Source of the DNA: Flavobacterium sp. DG2-3 | GTDB lineage: Bacteria; Bacteroidota; Bacteroidia; Flavobacteriales; Flavobacteriaceae | Direction: 5' to 3' | Assembly: GCF_030730925.1 (NCBI RefSeq) | Contig: NZ_JAVAMB010000007.1 | Location: forward strand, 62,001 to 126,000 | Length of the DNA: 64,000 bases | Part shown: piece after piece, positions 41,011-54,009 of the stretch | How positions within the stretch are numbered: the stretch's first letter is position 1 | How the letters are laid out: each line of letters begins with the position of its first letter | Program-made: the position numbers and the translations under genes | The notes under the pieces: generated by a model | The model's database searches: none | Seen by the model: only the letters and a program-made list of their open reading frames with translations | What the model was told of the DNA's origin: nothing

Positions 41011-43464
41011 TTAAAAGTAAAAAGTATAGGTTTTCCCTTTTTCTGTCATGATATCATACAAGTAAGATGCTTTAATATTTAGCAATTGAATGTTTGAATC
41101 TTTAGAAATAATCGGTTTTTCGGTTTCCTCCACCGCATAAAATAGATTTGGGTTTGCACCTGATGCTACTTTTAAATTTTTGTTCTTTTTTAGTATAAGC
41201 TTATTAGGAGTTCTTAATCTTAGATTTCCGCCAAGATTAGAATAAACGGTTAAAGCGATTACTTTTCTATTTTTCCACTTTAAATCTTTTATTTCAAAAC
41301 CTCCTCTCGCTTTTAAACCGCTTATCGATCCGTATTTTTTTAAAGCATCAGGTAAAGCAGGAAGCAGATGAATTGCTCCATCTGAACTTTGCATAAGCAT
41401 CTCGGTAATGCCAGAAGTACAGCCAAAATTACCATCGATCTGAAATGGCGGATGCGCATCAAAAAGGTTATTATAGGTTCCGCCTCCTTCGTGATTTACG
41501 CCAAGCGGTGTCAATTGATTTTGAATTAAGCTGTAGGCATGATTGCCGTCCTGCATTTTTGCCCACCAGTTTGCTTTCCAGCCCATACTCCATCCTGTAG
41601 ACACATCGCCTCTTTGCAGCAGTGTGTTTTTTGCAGCGGCAAAAAGCTCTGGAGTCCTATAGGCCGAAATCTGATTGGACGGATACAAGCCATATAAATG
41701 TGAAATATGTCGGTGATTATCTTTTGGATCATCTACGTCATCAAGCCATTCCTGAAGCTGATTGTATTTTCCTATTTGCATTGGAGGCAGTTTCTTTCTC
41801 AGTACTCTAAGACTGTCTGCAAATGCTGCGTCTTTCTGTAAAACTTCTGAAGCTTTTATAAGCGTGCTAAAAACATCAAACACAATTTGATTGTCCATAG
41901 TAGAACCTGCTGTCATTGCCGAATTTTGATGTGCCATCGGTGTATTTTCAGGCGAATTTCCAGGAGCCACCACCAGCCATCCGTTTCTGGGATCTTCAAC
42001 AAGAAAATCAGCATAAAAAGCCGCCGCTCCTTTTAATATCTCGTAAGCAGACTTTAAATATACTATATCTCCTGTATACAAATAATGCTGCCAAACATGT
42101 TGGCTTAACCATCCTCCGCCGGCATTCCAAACTCCCCACGTTGCGCCGTCGACTGCTCCATTCACTCTCCAAATATCTGTATTATGATGCGCCATCCATC
42201 CTCTAGCACCGTACATTACTTTGGCCGTTTCCTGTCCTGTTTCCGAAAGTTCCTGAATCATTTTCAATAAAGGTTCATGCATTTCAGAAAGGTTTGTTTT
42301 TTCAGCTGGCCAGTAATTCATTTCTGTATTAATGTTGATGGTATACTTGCTATCCCATGCCGGTGTCATACTGCGATTCCAGATTCCCTGCAGATTTGCA
42401 GCCTGTCCGCCTAGCTGCGAAGAAGAAATTAGCAGATACCTGCCGTACTGATAATATAAGGTTACAAAAGAGGGATCTGACACATTTCTAAAATTAGATA
42501 ATCTCTCATCTGTAGGCAATTTAGCTTGTTCTGTAGTTCCTAAATCAAGTTTTACTCTTTTGAAATACTTTTGATAAGCGGCAATATGAGCGGTTTTCAT
42601 CTTATCATAATTCCTTACAAATGCATTATCTAGATAAGATTTAGCCAATTTATTTTCATCGCCGCTTAAATCATTATAATTTACAAAGTTTGAAGCTATA
42701 GAAACCATAATCACTACAGAATCAGTTTTATCGACTTTCAGCGTATTGCCAGCAGTGCTTATGATTCCGCCTTCTGCTTTTAATTGCGCTAATGCATTAA
42801 ACTCAACTTTTCCTTCTATTCCTTCATGATCACTGGTTTTTCCCCAAAGTGAAATTTCATTATTATTAACTGTAATTTTTTGCTTCTTATGTTCTGATGT
42901 AAAACCAGCTCTAAATGATAGCTGCCCAGGTTTATCTGCAGAAAGTTTAATAACCAAAACTCTGTCTGCAAAAGAGGTAAAAGCTTCTCTGGTAAAAGTC
43001 ACTCCATTTACTTTATACATTGTTTTTGCAACTGCATTTTCAATATCCAGTTCACGATAATAATCTGAATAATTCTGATCTGGGAAATTCAGTTCCAAAT
43101 TCCCGACAGGCTGAAACATCTGCCCATGAGATTTTTTGGTAATGATAGTCTCATTGATCAGTTTTTCGGCTTTTTTATATTCTCCCTGAAAAAGAAATTG
43201 TCTTATCTGAGCCAAAGCTTCTTTTGCTAGCGGATTATCATTTCGGTTAGGACTTCCGCTCCAAACCGTGCTTTCATTTAGCTGCAAAATTTCTTTTCCG
43301 ACATTTCCATACACCATGGCGCCTTGAAAACCATTTCCTATTGGCAATGCGTTTTCCCAAACATTCCCAGAAGGAGTTTTATACCAAAGCTTTAGATCTG
43401 ATTTCTCTTGAGCGAATATGGATATCGAAAACAAAAACAGAAGATTAAACAAATGTTTTTTCAT
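41011..43464 (-). CDS. GH95 alpha-L-fucosidase / alpha-L-galactosidase
   Basis: This 817-residue protein has a signal peptide (1-18), a GH95 N-terminal beta domain (about 22-260, WENALPIGNG and LNESTVWSG), and an (alpha/alpha)6 barrel with N377/N379 (ININTEMNYWPA), E506 (SPENTP) and D677 (QIDGNFG) matching the catalytic set of Bifidobacterium AfcA. A C-terminal beta domain ends the chain. GH95 members in complex-xylan loci of gut Bacteroides act as alpha-L-galactosidases. In this context that activity is at least as likely as fucosidase. Confidence 0.92.
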   Translation of the reverse strand: MKKHLFNLLFLFSISIFAQEKSDLKLWYKTPSGNVWENALPIGNGFQGAMVYGNVGKEILQLNESTVWSGSPNRNDNPLAKEALAQIRQFLFQGEYKKAEKLINETIITKKSHGQMFQPVGNLELNFPDQNYSDYYRELDIENAVAKTMYKVNGVTFTREAFTSFADRVLVIKLSADKPGQLSFRAGFTSEHKKQKITVNNNEISLWGKTSDHEGIEGKVEFNALAQLKAEGGIISTAGNTLKVDKTDSVVIMVSIASNFVNYNDLSGDENKLAKSYLDNAFVRNYDKMKTAHIAAYQKYFKRVKLDLGTTEQAKLPTDERLSNFRNVSDPSFVTLYYQYGRYLLISSSQLGGQAANLQGIWNRSMTPAWDSKYTININTEMNYWPAEKTNLSEMHEPLLKMIQELSETGQETAKVMYGARGWMAHHNTDIWRVNGAVDGATWGVWNAGGGWLSQHVWQHYLYTGDIVYLKSAYEILKGAAAFYADFLVEDPRNGWLVVAPGNSPENTPMAHQNSAMTAGSTMDNQIVFDVFSTLIKASEVLQKDAAFADSLRVLRKKLPPMQIGKYNQLQEWLDDVDDPKDNHRHISHLYGLYPSNQISAYRTPELFAAAKNTLLQRGDVSTGWSMGWKANWWAKMQDGNHAYSLIQNQLTPLGVNHEGGGTYNNLFDAHPPFQIDGNFGCTSGITEMLMQSSDGAIHLLPALPDALKKYGSISGLKARGGFEIKDLKWKNRKVIALTVYSNLGGNLRLRTPNKLILKKNKNLKVASGANPNLFYAVEETEKPIISKDSNIQLLNIKASYLYDIMTEKGKTYTFYF

Positions 43465-43516
43465 ATTTAATTACTCATTTTAATATTCTTCTCAGCTGGC
43501 AAAAGAGCCTGCAAAA

Positions 43517-46045
43517 TTATTGAGACACTCTTTCACTTTCAGGAGCTCCTAAATAAGAAGATTTTAAACCGCCAGTATCAATCAATATTTTTTGAAGTAC
43601 AATTCCTGGGTCTAAAACTCTGAAACGAAGCTTGTGCGTTCCCGGTTTCAAGATGGTATGTTTAGTTACAGAATGAATCATGTGTTCTGCCTGCCATTTA
43701 CCTAATTCTCCTTTATAATGCCCATTAAAATTGACAAGCTGCGGTTTTTCTTCATCAAAAGATATTTCGTATCGAAGGCCTTTGTTGCTGTTAAAATTCA
43801 GTGTTGGCGCCAATAAAAGTTCCACCTTAAATTCTCCCGTTGAAGCAAAATTGATTTCATACTCTACAAAGACATTATCTTCTGCTGTTGGGTAAATATT
43901 TTGCGGAAATGTTGTAATACCGCTCAGCGTTTTTCCAAAATCCGGAATCACATCCCAATGTGTTTTTTTTGAATTATTGGCCTTAGAAAAGTGTTCTGCA
44001 TGAATCGAAACATAACCCTCTTTTTCTACAAAAACTTTCGGGACAATAATTTCGCTATCAGAAAGATATTTTACCTCAGGAAGGATATTTTTAGGTCCAT
44101 CATGCCAGGCTTTATAACCTATTCGCATCTGATCCATCATATGAGGCCATTTGCCTCCCGCAATTTCATTGTTGTATTTGTTTTGAAGAATAGAATCGCG
44201 CACAAATTTTACTTTAACCTCATCTGCATAATAATTGGCAAGACTATTTCTTTCGGATGCCAGTTTATTATTTTTTGCTTGTGCAAAATACATTTCATAA
44301 AGATTGCAGCAGGCATCTATAGGATATAAAACCAGCTGAAAATATGCATCTTTATATTCGTTTGGAAGCTCATTGTACACTCTGTAAGCGTCCAGCGCTA
44401 AATTTTTATAGTCAGCAACAACTGTTTCAAACTCATTATAATTTTCTAAGGAATAGCTTTTGCTGTCCAGCATTTCTGGTGTGACACGTCGATTAAATTT
44501 TGGATAAGTATTTAATAGTCTGGCAATTTCTTTAGAATACTTATTTCCAAACTGTTCTGCTGCCCAGCTTTCTGTATATTGGAATAGATTCTGAGAGTTG
44601 AAGTTTTTAGGATACCAAGCCATGTCTAAAAAGAAGCTGATCGGGAATTCCATTGGTTTTAAATCCCCAACATTCACAATCCAGACTTTATCGACTCCGT
44701 TCTCATAACTAAGGTTCATCTGTTCCCAAACTCTTTGTATTGGACTTATGTTTATCCATTTTGAGTTTCTTGGACCTCCAACATAATCGAAATGATAATA
44801 CATTCCATAACCGCCTTTATGCAGCGGTTTGGAAAGATCAGGTAGCTTGCGGACATTTCCCCAATTGTCATCACAAAACAATAAAATCACATCATCAGGG
44901 ACGCGCATTCCCTGATCATAATAGTCTTGAACTTCTTTATACAAAGCCCAAACTTGCGGTGTTTTCTCTGGTTTTTTGCCCGTTTCATTCTGAATAATTC
45001 TGCGCTGTTCTTTTACAATATTTTCCAGCAGACTTATATTAGTGCCTTCGCTCATTGCTTCATCTCCATCGCCACGCATCCCGATGGTTACCAGTTTTTC
45101 CCAATTTTTGCTTCTCTGTATACCGGTTTTCCAGAATTCATCCAGAATAGTCTTGTTTTTGGAATAATCCCAAATATTGGGCAAATTATTTTTCTTTATG
45201 TAGCGGCGCCAGTCTGTCTGTGCCAAAGCCATTGGTTCATGATGGGAAGTTCCCATTACAACACCCATTTCATTTGCCAAAGGCCCGCTGGCCGCATCAT
45301 CGTCATAAAATGCATTTCCCCACATTGCGGGCCAGACATAATTGCCTTTCAGTCTAAGTATTAATTCAAAAACTTTTTCATAAAATTTACTGTTAAAACC
45401 ACCAAAAGTAGCTTTTGCCCAACCGCTCAATGCTGGTGCTTCATCATTAAGGAAAATTCCCCTGTACTTTACAGCAGGTTCTCCTTCTGTATAAGTTCCC
45501 TTAATGAAATAAATATTTTCCTTCTTTTTTATTGGTAAATCTGCCCAGTAATACCATGGAGAAACACCGATCTGTTTAGATAATTCATAGATTCCGTAAA
45601 TGGTACCGCGTTTGTCGCTTCCTGCTATTAAAAGTGCCTCATCTACGCCTTTGAAAGGATTTTTAACCTGTTGTATGATAAACTTCTCATTTTTGCCTTT
45701 GAGTTCTTTTACTTCTATCTTTTTTTGTTTAATTAAATCATCAATAATCGAATTAGATCCGATCATTCCAATAATAATGAGCGGTGCTGCTACGTTGGGG
45801 TTCTGATTTAAAATAATGGGACGCTGCCCCGTAACTTTTTCAAAATCTGACTGGAGATTATTTACAGCCCGCAAAACACCTGCATCTAAATTTGAATTTA
45901 ACAAAAAAGATAGCGATAGAGACTTTTCTTTCAGCACCATAACATTCTGGTTTTTATCTTCAGTTATAAAAGGCTGAGACGCTTTTGATATAATACTTGC
46001 TAAAATAATAATTACAGTGCTTATAAATTTCAAATAGTTTTTCAT
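43517..46045 (-). CDS. GH115 xylan alpha-1,2-glucuronidase
   Basis: This 842-residue protein has a signal peptide (1-22) and the full GH115 layout: an N-terminal alpha/beta domain (AGSDKRGTIYGIYELS), a TIM barrel (about 190-510, with YRGIFLNDEAPALSGW, YVWPAMWGNAF, GTSHHEPM, IGMRGDGDEAM and LLFCDDNWGN), a helical domain and a C-terminal beta-sandwich. GH115 removes (4-O-methyl)glucuronic acid from internal xylose residues of polymeric xylan, the clearest substrate marker in this PUL. Operon B. Confidence 0.95.
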   Translation of the reverse strand: MKNYLKFISTVIIILASIISKASQPFITEDKNQNVMVLKEKSLSLSFLLNSNLDAGVLRAVNNLQSDFEKVTGQRPIILNQNPNVAAPLIIIGMIGSNSIIDDLIKQKKIEVKELKGKNEKFIIQQVKNPFKGVDEALLIAGSDKRGTIYGIYELSKQIGVSPWYYWADLPIKKKENIYFIKGTYTEGEPAVKYRGIFLNDEAPALSGWAKATFGGFNSKFYEKVFELILRLKGNYVWPAMWGNAFYDDDAASGPLANEMGVVMGTSHHEPMALAQTDWRRYIKKNNLPNIWDYSKNKTILDEFWKTGIQRSKNWEKLVTIGMRGDGDEAMSEGTNISLLENIVKEQRRIIQNETGKKPEKTPQVWALYKEVQDYYDQGMRVPDDVILLFCDDNWGNVRKLPDLSKPLHKGGYGMYYHFDYVGGPRNSKWINISPIQRVWEQMNLSYENGVDKVWIVNVGDLKPMEFPISFFLDMAWYPKNFNSQNLFQYTESWAAEQFGNKYSKEIARLLNTYPKFNRRVTPEMLDSKSYSLENYNEFETVVADYKNLALDAYRVYNELPNEYKDAYFQLVLYPIDACCNLYEMYFAQAKNNKLASERNSLANYYADEVKVKFVRDSILQNKYNNEIAGGKWPHMMDQMRIGYKAWHDGPKNILPEVKYLSDSEIIVPKVFVEKEGYVSIHAEHFSKANNSKKTHWDVIPDFGKTLSGITTFPQNIYPTAEDNVFVEYEINFASTGEFKVELLLAPTLNFNSNKGLRYEISFDEEKPQLVNFNGHYKGELGKWQAEHMIHSVTKHTILKPGTHKLRFRVLDPGIVLQKILIDTGGLKSSYLGAPESERVSQ

Positions 46046-46113
46046 CAGGTATTTTTTATCTATTCATTCCAGATTCTGTTTACTTTAAATCAAAAATCTT
46101 TTAATTCTGTTTT

Positions 46114-48840
<2,727 letters not shown>

Positions 48841-48869
48841 TTAAATTGTTTTTTGAACTAAATAGAATT

Positions 48870-50102
48870 TCACTTTAATAAATTCAAGTCTATTGCTTCT
48901 CCCATTCTCTGATATCCTAATTCATTAGGATGCAAAAAATCGCCATCATGCATATTAGATAAAATAGTTTTTGAATCCGTTTCCGAAGACATTTCCTTAT
49001 CAAAATCTATTACTGCATCAAAATGGTTATTTCGAATCCATGCATTTACGATATCTCTTGCTTCTTGTTTAAAAGATGCATCATAAAATGATTTTTGAAA
49101 GGGCAGAATAGTACAACCATACACTTTTATTCCTTTAGCATGTGCTTTTTCTATCATGATCTTATAAGCATCTATAATTTCCTGTGCTTTTACAGGAGCA
49201 TCTTCCGGACGTTTAATTCCTCCTATATCGTTTATTCCCTCTAAAATTACAACCCATTTTATACCTTTCTGCGAAAGTACATCACGATCAAAACGGTCCA
49301 ATGCTGTTGGGCCTAATCCACCTTTCACAACACAATTTCCTCCTATTCCTAAATTTAAAACCCCAATATTTTGAGTTGCTTTATCCACTGCCAGTCTAGC
49401 TGCCAGAATATCTGTCCAGCGATTTTGTCTGTTTGTTCCGGAACCTCGGCCGTCTGTAATGGAGTTTCCTAAGCAAACAATATTAGAAGCATTTTTTGGC
49501 GCTATCACATCGAGTCCGGTAATGGAATACCAATGATCTGTTTTAACTGCACCTGAAAAAGCCGCATTATCCAGATTATCTCCTTGTAAAATATAAGATG
49601 TTGTTCTCGATCCAGGATGTCCAGTTGTTTTTTGTGATGAAGTTCCGTAATAAATAGTTATGGCGAGCAGCTGCCCTGGTTTTAACTGAAAATTCAATTT
49701 ATCTGAAAATACTTCTTGTCCTGGATTTAGTGTTATTTCTTGATTTCCATTAAAACTGAGATTTTTCTGTGTGTTTTTATCAATTGCGGGAGCCTCAAGA
49801 ACATTGGCTATACTAACTTTTTTTAAAACTGTAATCTGATCACTGAATACATTTGAAAAACGCAGTCGAATATGCTCTCCCCCAATCGAAACTTTTATAA
49901 TCTGACGAAGAGTATTTTCAGCCAAACCTGGAACTGGAGGCATATTGTTTGGTTCTACAAGCATTGGCGCACAAGCCCATGATCCGACCCAATTTACAGT
50001 TGCTGTGTCAGATGAATTCGCTAGTGGCTGATTGGCCTTACATCCTATTATTAAAGTGAAAAGCTGTAAAAGCAATACATATTTTAAATATCTTTTTATC
50101 AT
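48870..50102 (-). CDS. SGNH/GDSL-family esterase lipoprotein
   Basis: The ATG at 50102 gives a 410-residue lipoprotein with lipobox LIIGC (Cys at about 21); an upstream in-frame ATG (50141) would add residues before the signal and is less likely. An N-terminal beta domain (about 35-200) precedes the SGNH hydrolase domain with block I GNSITDG (Ser), block II GIGGN (Gly), block III EGINDIGG (Asn) and block V HPNELGY (His). Proteins of this type deacetylate or cleave carbohydrate esters. Operon B context suggests acetyl-xylan esterase or a related activity at the cell surface. Confidence 0.85.
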   Translation of the reverse strand: MIKRYLKYVLLLQLFTLIIGCKANQPLANSSDTATVNWVGSWACAPMLVEPNNMPPVPGLAENTLRQIIKVSIGGEHIRLRFSNVFSDQITVLKKVSIANVLEAPAIDKNTQKNLSFNGNQEITLNPGQEVFSDKLNFQLKPGQLLAITIYYGTSSQKTTGHPGSRTTSYILQGDNLDNAAFSGAVKTDHWYSITGLDVIAPKNASNIVCLGNSITDGRGSGTNRQNRWTDILAARLAVDKATQNIGVLNLGIGGNCVVKGGLGPTALDRFDRDVLSQKGIKWVVILEGINDIGGIKRPEDAPVKAQEIIDAYKIMIEKAHAKGIKVYGCTILPFQKSFYDASFKQEARDIVNAWIRNNHFDAVIDFDKEMSSETDSKTILSNMHDGDFLHPNELGYQRMGEAIDLNLLK

Positions 50103-50189
50103 TTCTACTAAAATTTGATGACTGCTGTAATTAAAAAGCAACTCCCATAAATCATTTTTTAAATTAAAATAAATGGGAGTTTTAAATTT

Positions 50190-51923
50190 TTATTTTGGAT
50201 GTGAATTATTCGATGAAGTGGCATATAATCCTACCAAAGCACCTGTAAATCCGCCAGCGACATTTGTTGAAAGAATATCTCCTGAAACCGGATTTCCCAG
50301 ATTTTCAAAATCGCCACCATTCAAAGCATAGCTAAATTGATAATTATCTCCCGCTGCTTTAACTTGCAGGCGTACAGAGCCTTTCATTTCTATTTTTGCA
50401 CTTGACACAATTTCCGATTGCCCTTTTTCTGTTCTTTCCAACAATATATAGGTGTCTTTCCCTTTCTTAGTGATACCAAAAACGTAATTGTACCTTTCAT
50501 TCTGCAGACATACTATTCCTGCCAAATCTTTTTCTGATTCTGGTTTATAATCTAATGTAGCCGTGAAAGAAAAAGTATTGTGCTGCTGCCTGTAAAATAA
50601 GGTAGAGGTTGGTTTTAATTCTTTAATGTTAACCGGAAATGGATTAATCTGCAATCCTTTTTTAACAATAGAACTAAAATGTTCCCTAGGTCCACGCAAT
50701 CCTATCCATCTGTAATCTAATTTTTTTGAAGTAAAATTCTCTGTAAATGTAAAGTTGCCATTAGGGAAAAAACCATCTTTTCCGGTTTTGTTTACAACAC
50801 CATTTGGCATTTTTAGTTTTGGTACCATTGGAACTAAACCGTTCTCAAAAACAGGGAAAGTACCTGACCAGTCTACCGGCAGCATAAAGGTTTCACGTCC
50901 TGCATTTACTCTGTCTTTTTCGTTTGGACGAATTCCTAAAAACACGCCGTAATATTTATTATCCGGGCCAAGCACTAAATCTGCATGTCCAGCCCAATCT
51001 ATTTTGTCTGGTCTGTTTTGAGGGAAATATCTCTGTGTTAGAATTGGGTTATTAGATGCTGGCTTAAAAGGCCCTTTTGGACTATCGCTAATAAAGACAA
51101 CTTCACTATGATTTCCTCCTGTACCTCCTTCAGCGCACATCAAATAGTAATGGTTGTCTTTTTTATACAAATGAGGAGCTTCTATCCAAATTGGTTTTTT
51201 AGAAAGGTCAACTCCGCCATCTACAATAATTTTATCAGTTCCCGGAATTACCTGATCTTTTTCCAAATCATATTCCCAAACTTTGATTACACGATGTCCA
51301 TTGTACAGCTCTTTTCCTTTGTCAGGAGCATCATTGTGCACTACATAACCTTTTCCGTTGCCATCAAAAAAGATAGACGGATCTATTCCGTCAAAAGCTA
51401 ATTTAATTGGACTTCCCCAACCTTTTTTAGGATCTTTAGTTTTTACAATGATATTTCCTAAGCCTCCTGTAAAAGCAGTAACAATCATGTAGAAAGTATC
51501 ATTATGTGGATTATAAGTAATTCCAGGTGCATAAACTCCAGCACTAATTCCTGTATCATGAGGATTAAACTCTGAAACTTTATTTAATACCCCACCCAAA
51601 TCAGTCCAGTTTACCAAATCTTTAGAATGAAAAATTGGCACTCCAGGAAACATGGCAAATGAAGAGCATACCATATAGTAGTCATCACCTTTTCGGGTAA
51701 TGGCTGGATCGGGATAGCATCCCTGAAGAATTGGAGAATAAAACTCATCTTCTTTTAGCGGATTGTTTTTATAAATCCGGTCATCTCCATTGTATACAAC
51801 ATTTAAAAAAATGGGAGGCTTGCCATTTTTTATTTTTTTTGTGCTATTCTGCGCCTGCAAAAGCAGTGAGCACAGCAGTATGGCTGCAGTTAAAAAAAAT
51901 ACTCTTTTAATGTTCATGTTCAT
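50190..51923 (-). CDS. GH43 with C-terminal beta-sandwich (subfamily 11-like)
   Basis: The start at ATG 51923 (MNMNIKRVFF) gives a good signal peptide ending LLQAQ and 577 residues; a longer open frame upstream is not needed. The GH43 propeller (about 55-375) has base D72 (CYPDPAI), D181 (DGIDPSIFF) and acid E248 (WIEAPH). A concanavalin-like GH43 C-terminal domain follows (about 385-575, ENFTSKKLDYRWIGLRG). Beta-xylosidase or arabinofuranosidase activity is expected. It is the third gene of operon B, after the terminator-like hairpin that follows susD2. Confidence 0.88.
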   Translation of the reverse strand: MNMNIKRVFFLTAAILLCSLLLQAQNSTKKIKNGKPPIFLNVVYNGDDRIYKNNPLKEDEFYSPILQGCYPDPAITRKGDDYYMVCSSFAMFPGVPIFHSKDLVNWTDLGGVLNKVSEFNPHDTGISAGVYAPGITYNPHNDTFYMIVTAFTGGLGNIIVKTKDPKKGWGSPIKLAFDGIDPSIFFDGNGKGYVVHNDAPDKGKELYNGHRVIKVWEYDLEKDQVIPGTDKIIVDGGVDLSKKPIWIEAPHLYKKDNHYYLMCAEGGTGGNHSEVVFISDSPKGPFKPASNNPILTQRYFPQNRPDKIDWAGHADLVLGPDNKYYGVFLGIRPNEKDRVNAGRETFMLPVDWSGTFPVFENGLVPMVPKLKMPNGVVNKTGKDGFFPNGNFTFTENFTSKKLDYRWIGLRGPREHFSSIVKKGLQINPFPVNIKELKPTSTLFYRQQHNTFSFTATLDYKPESEKDLAGIVCLQNERYNYVFGITKKGKDTYILLERTEKGQSEIVSSAKIEMKGSVRLQVKAAGDNYQFSYALNGGDFENLGNPVSGDILSTNVAGGFTGALVGLYATSSNNSHPK

Positions 51924-51952
51924 TATTATTGATAAATATTTTAAAGAATAGT

Positions 51953-51978
51953 AAAAAGCCGAGAGCATGGCTCCCGGC
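51953..51978 (-). terminator. Terminator-like hairpin between susD2 and the rest of operon B
   Basis: On the minus strand GCCGGGAGC pairs with GCTCTCGGC (one G-U pair, 9 bp, 3-base loop), followed by TTTTT. It lies 80 bp after the susD2 stop and 30 bp before the next start. No new promoter is evident, so partial termination that leaves susCD more abundant than the enzymes is likely. Confidence 0.7.
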
Positions 51979-52058
51979 CCCAACCAAACTAACTTAGATC
52001 TTAATAGAAGCTGCTTGTAAGATTAACGCTATTATGAATGCTAGTTTAATAAATCAAA

Positions 52059-53999
52059 TTAATATCCTGGATTCTGATAAGCTGCTTTTTCGTCAGCAGA
52101 CATTTCCATACCGTCCAGCTGTCCTTGCGGAATAGGTCTCAGATAATGATGTGGATCAATAGTTCTGGTTATAACTTCAGGCGTATGCTGTCCGTAATTA
52201 GAACCTCCTATAGAATATTTGCCAGCTATTTCATTCCATTTCTGTGTTCTCACTAAGTCATACCAGCGGTATCCTTCGCCAAAAAATTCACGAGAACGTT
52301 CTGCCAATATATAGTTAATATCAATTACTGCTGGAGTTGCGCTTGTCATTGCTGCACTGTTATCCTGTATTTTAGCCGTATTTCCATTATTATCCCATTT
52401 CCATTTTCCTGCTCTGGCTCTCAATACATTTACAAGCGATCTGGCGCTCCAAGATCCTGTAGCTCCTTTTACCGCTGCTTCGGCTGCAACAAGGTACAAT
52501 TCTGAGAATTTTGCTACCGGGAAAGGTCTTGTGCTTCCGGCATTTGGCTGCCCTAGTCCTCCAGCATTATCTGTTCTGTAAGGCCCTAATTTCCAGAAAC
52601 CCGGATAAACAATTCTGCTGATACCTTTTGGAGAAATCACATAATCTGCTCTTCCCGGCAAAACTCCTGCTCCAACTCCACTGTCTCCTTGTCCTGAAGG
52701 ATAAGTAATTGCCGTTAGCGGTTCATCATTTAGGAATGTTAAAACAGCATCTCCCGGTTTAATCGTTAAACCATTCGCATTGGTCAGCGTTGCTACTTCT
52801 GTAAGACCTGTTCCTTGAAGATTCCAATTCCCTCTAAAAACTGCGGCAAATGTTCCGTCGTATCTGGAATCATTTGTTTTATCTGCAAAAGTGTTGGTGA
52901 AAACTTCAATAGGAGGAGCCATTCTTGTCCATGGACGCCCTAAAAACTGATTTGCTTCTCTTTGTACCGAGGAAACAGCTGCCGTTCCGTTTTTGCTTCT
53001 GATAGCAGTATAATTCCAAGTTACCATCCATCCTGCAAAATTATCTGGGGCACCACCGCTGCCATAAGTAAGGCTGGCTCCATTATAATATTCACTCTCC
53101 TGTGTATGATCAGCAAAAAGCATTACTTCTTTATTTCTGTCATTTGCTCCCGCATTAACATCGTAATAAGAATCAAGCAATCCGTAAGATCCCGGATTAT
53201 TTATTCCTTCTACGGCCAGATCATAAGCCTGTTGAAAATACCATTGCGCATTATGTCCATCAGGATCTGTTCTTGGACTATCCGGATAAGTTGGAATATT
53301 ATTTGGGTTTTCGAGCCACCATCCATAGGTAAGATAAGCCTTTGCTAAAAATAATCTTGCTACGGTTTTGGTTACAGTACCGGTTAATCGAGGTGCATCA
53401 GGAAGATCCTTAACTGCCGTAATTAAATCTGGAAAAATAGCTTTGGTGTATACTTCAGGAACTGTGTTGCGTTTAGAAGATCTTGAAGGTTTACTGTTAA
53501 ACTTTAATTCCCCTGCCCCTAAATCCATTGGCACTCCTCCAAATGTCTGTACCAATAGAAAGTAATCAAACCCTCTGAAAAATTTAGACTCGGCAATTAA
53601 ACTGCTCGCCACTCCAACTGCTGCTCCATTTTCGATAATGCCACTTGCGGTATTGATATCATAATAAGAGTTATTCCATAAAACGTCTGAACGACTTGAA
53701 TTGGGATTAATAATACCAACACCTGATAAATCATGGTCTTTAAAATTCCCGTCAGCACTTTGTGCATACGTAGCTTCATCTGTTCCAGTCTGGCAGGCAT
53801 TATAAAAATAAGCCTGACCATAAATCCAACGTAAGTGTGCATAATGAGAGGTCAATCCCTGTTTAACTCCCTGCTCTGTTTTGAAATACCCTGGTTCATA
53901 AAAATCATGAGGTTTTTCCTCCAATATATCAGAACAACTGCTTGCTAAAAGTAAAATGGCAGATCCTATAATTACATTTTTAAAAATATATCGTTTCAT
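52059..53999 (-). CDS. susD: SusD/RagB-family lipoprotein (operon B)
   Basis: This 646-residue lipoprotein has a signal ending LLASSC-SD. The SusD pattern is clear: EKPHDFYEPGYFKTEQGVKQGL near the N-terminus, FFRGFDYFLLVQTFGGVPMD, then LAERSREFFGEGYRWYDLVRT, HHYLRPIPQGQLDGM and a final QNPGY. It is longer than the operon A SusD by about 150 residues, suggesting a larger glycan-binding face. It is encoded 10 bp after susC2. Confidence 0.96.
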   Translation of the reverse strand: MKRYIFKNVIIGSAILLLASSCSDILEEKPHDFYEPGYFKTEQGVKQGLTSHYAHLRWIYGQAYFYNACQTGTDEATYAQSADGNFKDHDLSGVGIINPNSSRSDVLWNNSYYDINTASGIIENGAAVGVASSLIAESKFFRGFDYFLLVQTFGGVPMDLGAGELKFNSKPSRSSKRNTVPEVYTKAIFPDLITAVKDLPDAPRLTGTVTKTVARLFLAKAYLTYGWWLENPNNIPTYPDSPRTDPDGHNAQWYFQQAYDLAVEGINNPGSYGLLDSYYDVNAGANDRNKEVMLFADHTQESEYYNGASLTYGSGGAPDNFAGWMVTWNYTAIRSKNGTAAVSSVQREANQFLGRPWTRMAPPIEVFTNTFADKTNDSRYDGTFAAVFRGNWNLQGTGLTEVATLTNANGLTIKPGDAVLTFLNDEPLTAITYPSGQGDSGVGAGVLPGRADYVISPKGISRIVYPGFWKLGPYRTDNAGGLGQPNAGSTRPFPVAKFSELYLVAAEAAVKGATGSWSARSLVNVLRARAGKWKWDNNGNTAKIQDNSAAMTSATPAVIDINYILAERSREFFGEGYRWYDLVRTQKWNEIAGKYSIGGSNYGQHTPEVITRTIDPHHYLRPIPQGQLDGMEMSADEKAAYQNPGY

Positions 54000-54009
54000 A
54001 GCTATGTGA